Assembly: GCA_964534355.1 (NCBI GenBank)
Contig: CAZHNZ010000078.1
Coordinates: 1-19,940, forward strand
DNA length: 19,940 bases
Source: CAXXIC01 sp964534355
GTDB taxonomy: Bacteria; Bacteroidota; Bacteroidia; Bacteroidales; UBA7332
Direction of reading: 5' to 3'
Shown here in pieces: positions 7,851 through 16,530 of this stretch; position 1 is the stretch's first letter; each line of letters starts with the position of its first letter. The position numbers were made by a program, and so were the translations under genes. A model generated the notes under the pieces. The model searched no databases. It worked only from the letters and a program-made list of their open reading frames with translations, and had not been told where the DNA came from.

Positions 7851-10226
7851 ATGGATCAAAATAATATAAATCCTCTCAATAATGATTTTACGGGAGAAGA
7901 AGAAGCCATTAATCTGAAAGCCATATTTCTTACAGCTCTTATTTATTGGAAGTGGATTTTAGCATCTGTTATTGTATTTGTTGTTTTGGGTTACCTTTAC
8001 AGTAAGTCTCAACCAATGGTATATGAATCTACTTCGGCTATTTTAGTTATTGATAATGATAAAAGTAAAAGCAATGTTACCCAGATTTCTTTGATTAAGG
8101 ATTTTGGGGATAACAATATTGATGATGAAGTTGAATTATTAAAATCTCATCCAATTGCTTTGGAGGTAGCAGATTCGCTAAAGCTATATGTAAATTATTA
8201 TACAACAAATTTTCTAGGAAGACGTGAAGATTTATACACATCTTCTCCCTTTGAGCTGACTCTATCAAGATATGATATACAGTCAATTAAATCGCCAATG
8301 TTAATTAAATTTACTCCTGATGGAAAAAATGGATATAAAGTAACATGGAAAGATGTTGAAGGTGTTGAAACTGTTCGTACTGTTTCTAGTTTTCCTTGTC
8401 TGCTTAAATTACCAATTGGATTGGCTGCTCTTACTTTAAGGAGACCAAATGCAAAATTAAATACAGAAATAGAGGTTCAGTTATCTGATCTTAGAACAGC
8501 AATGCGTTCTGTGTTGGGTACTATTTCAGCCTCACCAGTTAAAGACGGAAATGTTGTGAATTTAACCGTACGTTCATCAAATAGTCGTAAAAGTATGGAT
8601 ATGTTGACGCAATTGATGGCAGCTTATAACCGTGATGCGATTGCGCAGGTGAATTTGTCATCATTAAATTCACGTCAATTTATTGATGATCGGTTAAAGT
8701 ACCTGACTACTGAATTATCAGATGTAGAAAAATCGGTAGAAAGTTACAAAAGAGACAATAATTTGACTGATGTCACAGCTGAAGCTGAACTTTATTTGAC
8801 AAAAGGAAGTACAATTGAATCAAAACTGAAAGAGGTTGAAACTCAGATTAGCCTCATAAAATTTGTTGAGGACTTTTTAAATGCGGAAGCCAACAGATAT
8901 GCGTTAATTCCTAATCTGGGAATTGCTGATCCATCTTTGATTGCGGTAATTAATGGTTATAATCAATATTTATTAACCAGAGATAGAATGAAACTGGGTT
9001 CGTCTGTTGATAATCCAATGTTAAAAGGATTAAATGATCAAATTGCTGCTGCACGTAAATCCATTTTTGTTGGTATAAATAATGCACGAAAGGGATTATT
9101 GATTGCACGTAGGGATGTATCGGCTCAGGATGGTGAAATGCTCACCCGAATGAAACAAATTCCGCGTCAGGAGAGAGAGTTTATTGAAATCAAACGTCAG
9201 CAAAAGATTAAAGAACAGTTATATATATTTTTGCTTCAGAAAAGAGAAGAGGCTTCTTTGACAATGGCGATTACTGTTCCAAAAGCACGTATTATCCGTG
9301 AGGCAGATAGCTCGTATAAGGTTGCACCAAAAGGAAGTATGATTATGTTGGCTTCTTTCTTGATTGGATTTTTCCTTCCTCTTCTGATTATTTTTATTTT
9401 AAATAAGCTCAATACGCATATTACATCTATTCAGGAAGTAGAAAAGCATACGAATGTTTCTGTAATTGCAGAATTGAGTCATAATGAAGATGCTAAGCAT
9501 ATACTTCTTCCTCACGAAGAAGCGAATAATACTCACGCAGAGCGTTTTCGTTTGTTACGTACAAGAATGCAATTTACATTGGATTATCCAACAGAAAAAG
9601 TAATTCTGGTTACTTCTACCCGACCTGGTGAGGGTAAAACTTTTGTGAGTTCAAATCTGTCGGTAAGTATGGCAATGGCTGAAAAGAAGGTGATATTGGT
9701 TGGGTTAGACTTAAGAAAGCCGCAGTTGTCAAAAATATTTGGTCTTAAGAAAGCTGAAGGTTCCAGTTCTTATTTATCCGGACAGATAACAGATTTAGAT
9801 CTCTTGATTCAAAAAACAGAATATCAGTATTTGGATATCTTACCCGCAGGTTCTATTCCGCCTAATCCAAATGAGTTGTTGATGAAAGAACGACTACTCT
9901 TCCTTTTTGAAGAATTGAAGAAAAAATATGATTATATCGTTGTAGATAGTGCGCCGGTTGGAGCTGTTTCTGATACAATTTTGATTAACAGAGCAGTTGA
10001 CGTAACACTTTATATTTGTCGTGCGAATTATTCTGAGAAAAATGATGTTGAATTCTTAAACAGACTTTGTCGTCAAAATACCTTAAAACAGCCGTATTTG
10101 GTAATTAATGATGTTGTTATTGGTAATCCTTATTATTATAGGAAATACATGGGTGGTGGATATAGCTATGAGTATGGCTATAAATCAGTAACTGGCAAAA
10201 AAGCAGAAAATAATATTGAGTCATAG
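7851..10226 (+). CDS. Wzc-like tyrosine kinase / polysaccharide chain-length protein
   Basis: The product of 791 residues combines an inner-membrane Wzz domain with a cytoplasmic BY-kinase. The first membrane helix is near residues 27-52. A long periplasmic coiled-coil part follows, with the GNVR-type segment IPRQEREFIEIKRQQ, and the second helix is at about residues 500-520 after the proline motif VAPKGS. The kinase carries Walker A GEGKT (K596), Walker A' LDLRKP (D620) and Walker B YIVVDSAP (D699). The first Asp of the usual IDxDxR Walker A' is Gly (VGLDLRKP), a change I recall as common in this phylum. The C-terminal tail has eight tyrosines in about 17 residues (YYYRKYMGGGYSYEYGY), the cluster whose autophosphorylation cycle controls polymer assembly and export. 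It is probably one operon with the Wza-like gene and the downstream ugd. The gene is visibly AT-rich compared with the fermentation and peptidase genes in the window. Confidence 0.93.
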   Translation: MDQNNINPLNNDFTGEEEAINLKAIFLTALIYWKWILASVIVFVVLGYLYSKSQPMVYESTSAILVIDNDKSKSNVTQISLIKDFGDNNIDDEVELLKSHPIALEVADSLKLYVNYYTTNFLGRREDLYTSSPFELTLSRYDIQSIKSPMLIKFTPDGKNGYKVTWKDVEGVETVRTVSSFPCLLKLPIGLAALTLRRPNAKLNTEIEVQLSDLRTAMRSVLGTISASPVKDGNVVNLTVRSSNSRKSMDMLTQLMAAYNRDAIAQVNLSSLNSRQFIDDRLKYLTTELSDVEKSVESYKRDNNLTDVTAEAELYLTKGSTIESKLKEVETQISLIKFVEDFLNAEANRYALIPNLGIADPSLIAVINGYNQYLLTRDRMKLGSSVDNPMLKGLNDQIAAARKSIFVGINNARKGLLIARRDVSAQDGEMLTRMKQIPRQEREFIEIKRQQKIKEQLYIFLLQKREEASLTMAITVPKARIIREADSSYKVAPKGSMIMLASFLIGFFLPLLIIFILNKLNTHITSIQEVEKHTNVSVIAELSHNEDAKHILLPHEEANNTHAERFRLLRTRMQFTLDYPTEKVILVTSTRPGEGKTFVSSNLSVSMAMAEKKVILVGLDLRKPQLSKIFGLKKAEGSSSYLSGQITDLDLLIQKTEYQYLDILPAGSIPPNPNELLMKERLLFLFEELKKKYDYIVVDSAPVGAVSDTILINRAVDVTLYICRANYSEKNDVEFLNRLCRQNTLKQPYLVINDVVIGNPYYYRKYMGGGYSYEYGYKSVTGKKAENNIES

Positions 10227-10288
10227 ACTTTATTTCTTTGATATTTTAGCTTTTTATGTGGTTTCTAAATAACTAATTATTATGTCTT

Positions 10289-11698
10289 ATGAAAATTAAA
10301 AATATTTGTTGTATTGGTGCCGGTTATGTTGGCGGACCAACTATGGCTGTTATTGCACTTAAATGTCCTGATGTATGTGTAACGGTTGTTGATGTAAACC
10401 AACAGAGAATTGCAGATTGGAATGATAATAATACTGATAACTTGCCTGTTTATGAGCCTGGTTTGGCAGACGTTGTAAAAGCGGCACGTGGACGAAATCT
10501 TTTTTTCTCTACAGATGTAAATAAAGCAATTAAAGACAGCGACTTGATATTTATTTCTGTTAATACACCTACTAAATCATATGGTGTAGGAAAAGGAATG
10601 GCTGCAGATTTGAAATATATTGAGCTTTGTGCACGTCAAATAGCAGATGTGGCAGAAAGTAATAAGATTGTAGTTGAGAAATCTACTTTGCCCGTTAGAA
10701 CTGCTCAGTCAATTCAAACAATTCTGAGTAATAATTCAAAAGGATTGACCTTTCAGGTTCTTTCAAATCCTGAATTTTTGGCAGAAGGTACTGCTGTGGA
10801 AGATTTGTTTGAACCGGATCGTGTGTTGATTGGTGGCGACCAAACACCTGAGGGGCTTGAAGCTATAGAGGCTTTAACATCGGTGTATGCTAACTGGGTG
10901 CCACGAGAAAGGATTCTACAAACAAATGTTTGGTCTTCAGAATTGTCTAAACTTACTGCGAATGCATTTTTGGCTCAACGGATTTCAAGTATAAATTCGA
11001 TTTCTGCTTTGTGTGAAAAAACAGGAGCTAATGTGGATGAGATTGCTCGTGCTATTGGATCGGATAGTCGTATTGGTCCCAAATTTCTAAAAGCGTCTGT
11101 CGGTTTTGGTGGTTCTTGTTTTCAAAAAGACATTATGAATTTGGTCTATCTTTGTCGTCATTTTGGATTACCAGAGGTCGCTAACTATTGGCAGGAGGTT
11201 ATTCATATCAACGACTATCAGAAGCATCGTTTTGCTAAACAAATTATAGATTCACTTTTCAATACTGTATCTGGTAAGAAGATAGCCTTTTTAGGTTGGG
11301 CATTTAAGAAGGATACCAATGATACCCGCGAGTCAGCTGCTATATATGTGGCCTGGGAGTTGTTGCAGGATCAGGCAGAGATACATGTGTATGATCCGAA
11401 AGTTGATAAAGACCAGATATTGAAAGATTTGGATTATTTGGCTGAGCAGAATATTGAGTTTTCGAAGATAAAAGATAAATTGATAGCCAATATTCGTGTT
11501 TACAATGATCCTTATCAGGCTATGGATGACGCACATGCTATAGCCGTTCTGACTGAGTGGGATGAGTTTAAAGAATACGACTGGATAAGAATTTTTAAAG
11601 GCGTAAAGAAGCCTGCATTCCTGTTTGACGGGCGGAATCTATTGGATAAGCATAGACTCACTGAAATTGGATTCGAAGTAAAGAGTATCGGTAGATAA
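10289..11698 (+). CDS. ugd: UDP-glucose 6-dehydrogenase, animal-like type
   Basis: This enzyme of 469 residues oxidises UDP-glucose to UDP-glucuronate with 2 NAD+, supplying an acidic sugar for surface polysaccharide. The NAD motif GAGYVG is at residues 10-15, and C277 in FGGSCFQKD is the thioester-forming cysteine. Other conserved blocks are VNTPTKSYG, EKSTLPVRTAQSI, SNPEFLAEGTA, WSSELSKLTANAFLAQRISS and FKKDTNDTRES. Many blocks match, nearly letter for letter from memory, metazoan UGDH (human catalytic Cys276) rather than the shorter bacterial Ugd/TuaD type. It lies 62 bases after the Wzc-like gene, with no clear promoter between, so it is probably cotranscribed, and it ends at the shared terminator. 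The ATG at 10289 is chosen for the family N-terminus. An out-of-frame ATG at 10282 opens a 5-codon frame across it. Confidence 0.96.
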   Translation: MKIKNICCIGAGYVGGPTMAVIALKCPDVCVTVVDVNQQRIADWNDNNTDNLPVYEPGLADVVKAARGRNLFFSTDVNKAIKDSDLIFISVNTPTKSYGVGKGMAADLKYIELCARQIADVAESNKIVVEKSTLPVRTAQSIQTILSNNSKGLTFQVLSNPEFLAEGTAVEDLFEPDRVLIGGDQTPEGLEAIEALTSVYANWVPRERILQTNVWSSELSKLTANAFLAQRISSINSISALCEKTGANVDEIARAIGSDSRIGPKFLKASVGFGGSCFQKDIMNLVYLCRHFGLPEVANYWQEVIHINDYQKHRFAKQIIDSLFNTVSGKKIAFLGWAFKKDTNDTRESAAIYVAWELLQDQAEIHVYDPKVDKDQILKDLDYLAEQNIEFSKIKDKLIANIRVYNDPYQAMDDAHAIAVLTEWDEFKEYDWIRIFKGVKKPAFLFDGRNLLDKHRLTEIGFEVKSIGR

Positions 11699-11714
11699 TC
11701 TAATTTGTATACAT

Positions 11715-11759
11715 AAAAAAGAGGCATTTGCAGTTTTTAATTGTAAATGCCTCTTTTTT
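11715..11759. terminator. bidirectional terminator between ugd and yebC
   Basis: A-run plus GAGGCATTT (11715-11729) is perfectly complementary to AAATGCCTC plus T-run (11745-11759): a 15-base perfect inverted repeat with a 15-base loop. Because each arm ends in an A or T run, it can stop transcription from both directions, serving the polysaccharide operon on one side and pheT-yebC on the other. Confidence 0.93.
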
Positions 11760-11772
11760 ATTGTAAGATTGA

Positions 11773-12507
11773 CTATTCTTCGTCGTCCTCTTCTTCCTCT
11801 TTCATGTTGTGATATACATTCTGAACATCCTCATCGTCTTCTAGCTTGTCAATAAGCTTATACACTTGTGCGCGTTGCTCTTTGGTAAGTTCTTTGGTGT
11901 CGTTGGGAATACGAACAAATTCAGCACTGATGATTTCAAACCCGTTTTCTTCCAGGTGTTTCTGTATTGAGTTGTACGACTCAAATTCACCGTAAATGGT
12001 TATTTCGTTCTCTTCTTGTACCAATTCATCTGCGCCAAAATCAATCAGCTCCAGTTCAAGTTCTTCCAGTTCAAGTCCCTCTTTTGCTTTGATCTTGAAA
12101 ACGCTCTTGCGCTCAAACAAGAATGAAAGGCTGCCTGAAGTGCCCAGAGAACCACCTGAGTGATTGATGTAGCTGCGTACATTGCCTACTGTGCGGGTTG
12201 TATTGTCTGTGGCAGTTTCTACCAATATGGCGATTCCATTGGGGCCATATCCTTCGTACACCATTTCTTTGTAATCTGCCTCATCTTTTGATGTGGCTTT
12301 TTTGATGGCGCGTTCAACGTTTTCTTTTGGCATATTTGCCGCTTTGGCATTTTGCATCAATGCGCGTAGACGGGGATTTGCATCCGGGTCTGGACCAGAT
12401 GCCTTTACGCACATCACAATTTCTTTTCCTAATTTTGTAAAAACGCGGGCCATATTGCCCCAACGTTTCATTTTTCTTGCTTTTCTGTATTCAAATGCTC
12501 TTCCCAT
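11773..12507 (-). CDS. YebC/PmpR (TACO1) family protein
   Basis: The product has 244 residues with the YebC-family layout: a basic N-terminal part (MGRAFEYRKARKMKRWGNMA), then KASGPDPDANPRLRALMQNA, MPKENVERAIKKA, and the central YEGYGPNGIAILVE block with DNTTRTVGNVR and GGSLGTSGSLSFLFERK. Members have been described as DNA-binding regulators (PmpR) and, more recently, as ribosome-associated factors that relieve stalling, like mitochondrial TACO1. Which role applies here is not visible. The C-terminus is a strongly acidic tail (KEEEEDDEE). It follows pheT by 45 bases on the same strand, probably as one operon, and ends just before the bidirectional terminator. Confidence 0.93.
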   Translation of the reverse strand: MGRAFEYRKARKMKRWGNMARVFTKLGKEIVMCVKASGPDPDANPRLRALMQNAKAANMPKENVERAIKKATSKDEADYKEMVYEGYGPNGIAILVETATDNTTRTVGNVRSYINHSGGSLGTSGSLSFLFERKSVFKIKAKEGLELEELELELIDFGADELVQEENEITIYGEFESYNSIQKHLEENGFEIISAEFVRIPNDTKELTKEQRAQVYKLIDKLEDDEDVQNVYHNMKEEEEDDEE

Positions 12508-12552
12508 ATTTTATGTTGTTTATATAGTTTATTTTGTTCCGTATTATTACCT

Positions 12553-15015
12553 CTATCTAAGTTTTGCACCCAGTTTACTCTCCAGATTGCTCTGGATTTT
12601 ACTCATGATTGCTTCAATTTGTTTGTCGGCCAAAGTTTTGGTTTCATCCAGTATGGTAAAGCTTACGGCATATGATTTTTTGCCGGCTTCCAGATTTTTT
12701 CCTTCATAAACATCAAACAACTCTGCTTTTTTGAGCAATTTGCGTTCGCTATCGAAAGCGATTTTCTCTATTTCGGCAAATGTTACCTGTTTGTCTACAA
12801 GCAGTGCCAAATCCCGTTTTACAGATGGATATTTTGATATTTCGCTGAATGTGGTTTTGCTGTTTCTGATTTCGCGGAGCAGCAAAGTCCAGTTGATATC
12901 TGCGTAAAACAGTACTGTGTCTATGTCGAAGTTTTTGGTCAAACGGGGTTGAATAATACCAGCAACGGCCAGTTTCTTTCCGCCCTTGGTGAAGTACTCT
13001 AATGAGGCAGAGAATATATCGTCGGAAGCCTGCGAACAGTTGAGTCTGCTCATACTCACTCCGAGTCGTGCAAAAATATTTTCGACCACAGCTTTTATTT
13101 GATATACAGAGCTTTCTTCGTTGGTGTGTGCCCACGAGTTTTTCACGCGGTTGCCACACAACCAAAGTGCGAGGTGTTGACTTTCGCTATATGGTGCGAG
13201 CGTATTTTCTTCGTTTTTCTTTTCTTCATCGTATTGGTAGCAGTTCCCAAATTCGAAGAAGGCCAGGTCGCTGCTTTTTCTGTTGCGGTTGTAGGCAACA
13301 CTCTCCATACCTCCAAAAAGAAGGGTCTGGCGCATTGTGTTCAGGTCGTTGCTGAGTGGATTGAGCATCATCACACATTTTGCGGCGGGGTAGCTCACCA
13401 GGTCGGTGTAGTAAGCCGCTTTTGTGAGAGAATTGTTCAGAATTTCGTTGTATCCCAGCCCAACCAGCATTTCAGCAGCCAGATTTTGCATCCGATGGCT
13501 TTTATCGGTGTCTGTTTTGTAAGAAAGAGTTGCATTTACCTGCTCGCTAATTTCCACATTGTTGTACCCATAGATGCGCAGAATGTCTTCGATTACATCC
13601 ACATCTCTTTGCACATCCACGCGGTAGGTGGGAATCGCCAGCGATAGAGACACCTCATTTTCAGCTAAAATATTTATTTCGAGTGTGCCCAGAATATTTT
13701 TGACTATCTCTTTAGGTATTATTTTGCCTATCAGTTGATTGATTTTGGCATAATTCAGTTCCACATTTGCTTTGTTAACCGGAGTGGGATAAATGTCCAC
13801 TACTTCTCCGGCGATGGTTCCGCCGGCCAGTTCTTGGATAAGCAATGCTGCACGCTTCAACACATATGTGGTATTATTAGGGTCGGCACCTCTTTCGAAA
13901 CGGAAAGAAGAGTCGGTGTTCAGTCCGTGGCGCCGCGCAGTTTTGCGCACCCACATGGGGTTGAAGTAAGCACTTTCGAGGAATACATCTGTTGTGCTTT
14001 CGGTAACTCCTGATTTCAGGCCGCCAAACACGCCGGCGATACACATCGGCTCTTCGGTGCTGCATATCATTAGGTCATTGTCCGAAAGTTCTCTTTCGTT
14101 CTCGTCCAAAGTCGTGAATTTTGTTTTATCCTGTACTGTTTTTACGATTACCTGATTTCCTTTTATCTCACTCAGGTCAAAGCAATGCAGTGGATGTCCC
14201 AATTCGTGTAACACATAATTCGTAATATCCACGATGTTGTTGATAGGGCGGAGACCGATGGCTTTCAGTCTGTTTTGCAACCATTCAGGGCTCTCTTTTA
14301 CGGTGACGCCCAATATGGTTACACCAGAATAGCGGGGACAGGCTTCGCTGTTTTCAACGGTTACGGCCACCGCTTTATCAGAGGAAACGGTGGTGAATGT
14401 GTCAACCGAAGGGCGAGTCAGAGTCGCCTCTTTGCCCTGTTGTTTGAGGCAGGCAGCCAGGTCTCGGGCCACTCCGAAGTGAGACGCAGCATCCACGCGG
14501 TTAGGTGTGATATCTACTTCGAGTACATAGTCTGATTTTACATTGAAATAGTCTGCAGCAGGTGTTCCGGGCACGGCTGAATCGGGAAGAACAATGATTC
14601 CGTCGTGAGAGGTTCCCACCCCGATTTCGTCTTCGGCACAAATCATGCCGTTTGATTCAACGCCGCGGATTTTCGATTTTTTGATGGTGAACGATTCGTC
14701 ACCACTATATAATTTAGCACCAATAGTGGCGACTACTACTTTTTGTCCTGTAGCCACATTGGCTGCACCGCAAACTATCTGTTGTGGATCTCCATTTCCC
14801 AAATCAACAGTTGTAATGTGAAGATGATCTGAGTTGGGATGATCTTCGCAGGAAAGAACATGGCCAATTACCAATCCTTCGAGCCCTCCTTTGATGGTTT
14901 GAAACTCATCTATGCCACCGGTCTCCAGTCCGATAGAGGTTAATGCTACTGAAACTTCTTCGGGAGAGAGGCTTGTCTGGATATATTCCTTAAGCCAGTT
15001 GTATGAAATATTCAT
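12553..15015 (-). CDS. pheT: phenylalanine-tRNA ligase beta subunit
   Basis: At 820 residues this has the full length of bacterial PheT. It pairs with PheS (not in the window) to charge tRNA-Phe. The N-terminus MNISYNWLKEYI is typical. A tRNA-binding OB domain follows at about residues 42-150 (HPNSDHLHITTVDLG, CGAANVATGQKV). Next come the B3/B4 editing region (INNIVDITNYVLHELGHPLH), the B5 region with ITPNRVDAASHFGVARD earlier and RFERGADPNNT in the middle, and the C-terminal anticodon-binding FDX-ACB domain (SKYPSVKRDLALLVD through YAVSFTI). No frameshift or gap is seen. It is the first gene of a pheT-yebC pair read from a minus-strand -7 box about 95 bases upstream. Confidence 0.97.
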   Translation of the reverse strand: MNISYNWLKEYIQTSLSPEEVSVALTSIGLETGGIDEFQTIKGGLEGLVIGHVLSCEDHPNSDHLHITTVDLGNGDPQQIVCGAANVATGQKVVVATIGAKLYSGDESFTIKKSKIRGVESNGMICAEDEIGVGTSHDGIIVLPDSAVPGTPAADYFNVKSDYVLEVDITPNRVDAASHFGVARDLAACLKQQGKEATLTRPSVDTFTTVSSDKAVAVTVENSEACPRYSGVTILGVTVKESPEWLQNRLKAIGLRPINNIVDITNYVLHELGHPLHCFDLSEIKGNQVIVKTVQDKTKFTTLDENERELSDNDLMICSTEEPMCIAGVFGGLKSGVTESTTDVFLESAYFNPMWVRKTARRHGLNTDSSFRFERGADPNNTTYVLKRAALLIQELAGGTIAGEVVDIYPTPVNKANVELNYAKINQLIGKIIPKEIVKNILGTLEINILAENEVSLSLAIPTYRVDVQRDVDVIEDILRIYGYNNVEISEQVNATLSYKTDTDKSHRMQNLAAEMLVGLGYNEILNNSLTKAAYYTDLVSYPAAKCVMMLNPLSNDLNTMRQTLLFGGMESVAYNRNRKSSDLAFFEFGNCYQYDEEKKNEENTLAPYSESQHLALWLCGNRVKNSWAHTNEESSVYQIKAVVENIFARLGVSMSRLNCSQASDDIFSASLEYFTKGGKKLAVAGIIQPRLTKNFDIDTVLFYADINWTLLLREIRNSKTTFSEISKYPSVKRDLALLVDKQVTFAEIEKIAFDSERKLLKKAELFDVYEGKNLEAGKKSYAVSFTILDETKTLADKQIEAIMSKIQSNLESKLGAKLR

Positions 15016-15110
15016 CGGATAATGTTGTTTTGTTGTTACATTTATTGGTGAGCTTTCTGTTATTTCAGATTCGCTAAATTCTGCTTTTTACGTAAGGCGA
15101 AAACTCCGCG

Positions 15111-15118
15111 CAAAATTA
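15111..15118 (-). promoter_or_regulatory. -7 promoter element of pheT
   Basis: On the minus strand the bases read TAATTTTG, an exact TAnnTTTG match followed by the C often seen in Bacteroidota. No TTTG is found at the proper distance upstream. The leader to the pheT ATG would be about 90 bases. Confidence 0.5.
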
Positions 15119-15444
15119 ACTCTTTTATTCGAAAACACCGAATATTTTCAGCCCTGAAATTTAGGATATGAATATATTTTATGTTGAATAATTTAATGAG
15201 ATTAATATGTGTATTATTAACTTTTAGTGATTGTTGATGCATTATTGAATCTGCATTTTATAATTAAATGGAAATAGAAAAATATGATTGATTGGATATA
15301 AATTGTTTCTGTGATATTCGGGGGATTGAATATTTCATGAATAAAATAAAGTTGGAATTAAAAGGAATGGGTTTGGTATTAGGTTTGCATAATTATTGCA
15401 ATTTTAGTTTTGATGATTATAATCAAAGAGAGACGGGTAACTTT
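15119..15444. other. AT-rich stretch without a recognisable gene
   Basis: Between the pheT -7 box and the fabI promoter lie about 325 very AT-rich bases. The only frame of note (15292-15513, 73 codons) shows no family resemblance and runs through both boxes of the fabI promoter, so I do not call it a gene. I see no tRNA, strong hairpin or tandem repeat; a short TGCATT direct repeat near 15237 and 15251 is the only pattern noticed. Confidence 0.5.
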
Positions 15445-15476
15445 TTTGAGATATTGCCGAAAAAGTATTATCTTTG
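15445..15476 (+). promoter_or_regulatory. promoter of fabI
   Basis: TTTG (15445-15448) and TATCTTTG (15469-15476) are exact matches to the -33 and -7 boxes with a 20-base spacer. Transcription would begin near 15483 and give a leader of about 70 bases, ending in an A-rich stretch before the ATG at 15555. Confidence 0.75.
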
Positions 15477-15554
15477 CGCAAATTTTGCTTTTCTGTGCAA
15501 TGCGAATGTCTAATTGCCTGATAAAAAAGATGATAAACTAAATAAAGAGAACAA

Positions 15555-16412
15555 ATGAGTTACAATTTGCTAAAAGGAAAAAGAGGGATTATTTTCGGTG
15601 CACTGAATGATATGTCTATTGCCTGGAAAGTAGCCGAAAGAGCTGTTGAAGAAGGAGCAGTTATCACATTATCCAATACCCCGATTGCTGTGCGTATGGG
15701 CGAAGTTTCGGCATTGAGCGAAAAACTGAATGCACAGGTAATTGCCGCTGATGCTACTAGTGTAGCTGATCTGGAGCAGGTTTTTGCCCAATCTATGGAG
15801 ATTTTGGGTGGAAAAATCGACTTTGTTCTTCATTCTATTGGTATGTCGCCCAATGTTCGCAAGAAACGTCCTTACGACGATCTCGACTACGATTTATTGA
15901 ATAAGACTCTGGATATTTCGGCAATCTCATTTCACAAAATGATACAGGTGGCTAAAAAAATGGATGCCATTTCCGAAGGTGGATCTATTGTGGCCTTGTC
16001 GTATGTGGCTGCTCAGCGCACGTTGTTTGGATACAACGATATGGCGGATGCAAAATCGATGCTCGAATCTATTGCCCGCAGTTTTGGATACATCTATGGT
16101 CGCGAAAAAGGTGTTCGTGTCAATACAATTTCGCAATCGCCTACCATGACTACTGCCGGTAGTGGTGTAAAGGGTATGGACAAACTACTCGATTTCTCTG
16201 AGCGTATGTCGCCCATAGGGAATGCTTCGGCAGAAGAGTGTGCCGATTATTGTATCGTAATGTTCTCTGATTTGACCCGCAAAGTGACCATGCAAAACCT
16301 GTTTCACGACGGTGGTTTTTCGAGTATGGGCATGAGTTTGCGCGCGATGAATCAGTACGAGAAAAGTTTCGATGAATACAAAGACGAACAGGGAAAAATT
16401 ATCTACGGATAA
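15555..16412 (+). CDS. fabI: enoyl-[acyl-carrier-protein] reductase (FabI type)
   Basis: The 285-residue product is an atypical short-chain dehydrogenase that reduces trans-2-enoyl-ACP in the last step of each fatty-acid elongation round. The FabI nucleotide-binding signature is present as GALNDMSIAWKVAERAVEEGA. The catalytic set reads SYVAAQRTLFGYNDMADAK, with Y150, Y160 and K167 in the Tyr-x6-Lys spacing specific to FabI. The block FVLHSIGMSP corresponds to the conserved H-SI/A stretch, and VRVNTISQSPTMTTAGSG to the substrate loop. It is longer than E. coli FabI by about 20 residues at the C-terminus (MNQYEKSFDEYKDEQ), a tail I cannot assign. It is a single-gene unit with its own promoter and a UUCG-capped terminator. 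Confidence 0.95.
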   Translation: MSYNLLKGKRGIIFGALNDMSIAWKVAERAVEEGAVITLSNTPIAVRMGEVSALSEKLNAQVIAADATSVADLEQVFAQSMEILGGKIDFVLHSIGMSPNVRKKRPYDDLDYDLLNKTLDISAISFHKMIQVAKKMDAISEGGSIVALSYVAAQRTLFGYNDMADAKSMLESIARSFGYIYGREKGVRVNTISQSPTMTTAGSGVKGMDKLLDFSERMSPIGNASAEECADYCIVMFSDLTRKVTMQNLFHDGGFSSMGMSLRAMNQYEKSFDEYKDEQGKIIYG

Positions 16413-16447
16413 GTAGTTGATTCTTTTTCATTCTAATATATAGTTTA

Positions 16448-16487
16448 CCTTCTGTCTCTTCGGAGGCAGAAGGAAATTGTTTTTTTT
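16448..16487 (+). terminator. Rho-independent terminator of fabI with UUCG loop
   Basis: CCTTCTGTCTC (16448-16458), loop TTCG (16459-16462) and GAGGCAGAAGG (16463-16473) form an 11-base stem with one wobble, closed by the extra-stable C(UUCG)G tetraloop. A run of seven or more T follows at 16480-16487. It begins 35 bases after the fabI stop. Confidence 0.95.
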
Positions 16488-16530
16488 GAGCAAACGAATG
16501 TGAGGTTTCATTTCGAAAAAAACCGATGAT

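Noticed and set aside
7851..10226. Gly in place of the first Asp of Walker A' in the Wzc-like kinase as a sign of inactivity
   Set aside because: The second Asp (D620), Walker A, Walker B and the tyrosine tail are intact, and I recall this variant as common in Bacteroidota homologues.
10282..10299. Five-codon frame (ATG TCT TAT GAA AAT TAA) overlapping the ugd start, as a possible leader peptide
   Set aside because: Such a short frame in AT-rich DNA is expected by chance, and no hairpin or other attenuation structure accompanies it.
13099..13647. Long plus-strand frame (182 codons) opposite pheT
   Set aside because: It lies fully inside a clearly coding pheT, is antisense, and its translation shows no domain; it is a shadow of the pheT codon pattern.
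15292..15513. 73-codon plus-strand frame upstream of fabI
   Set aside because: It runs through both boxes of the fabI promoter (15445-15476), has an unremarkable composition and matches no family I know.
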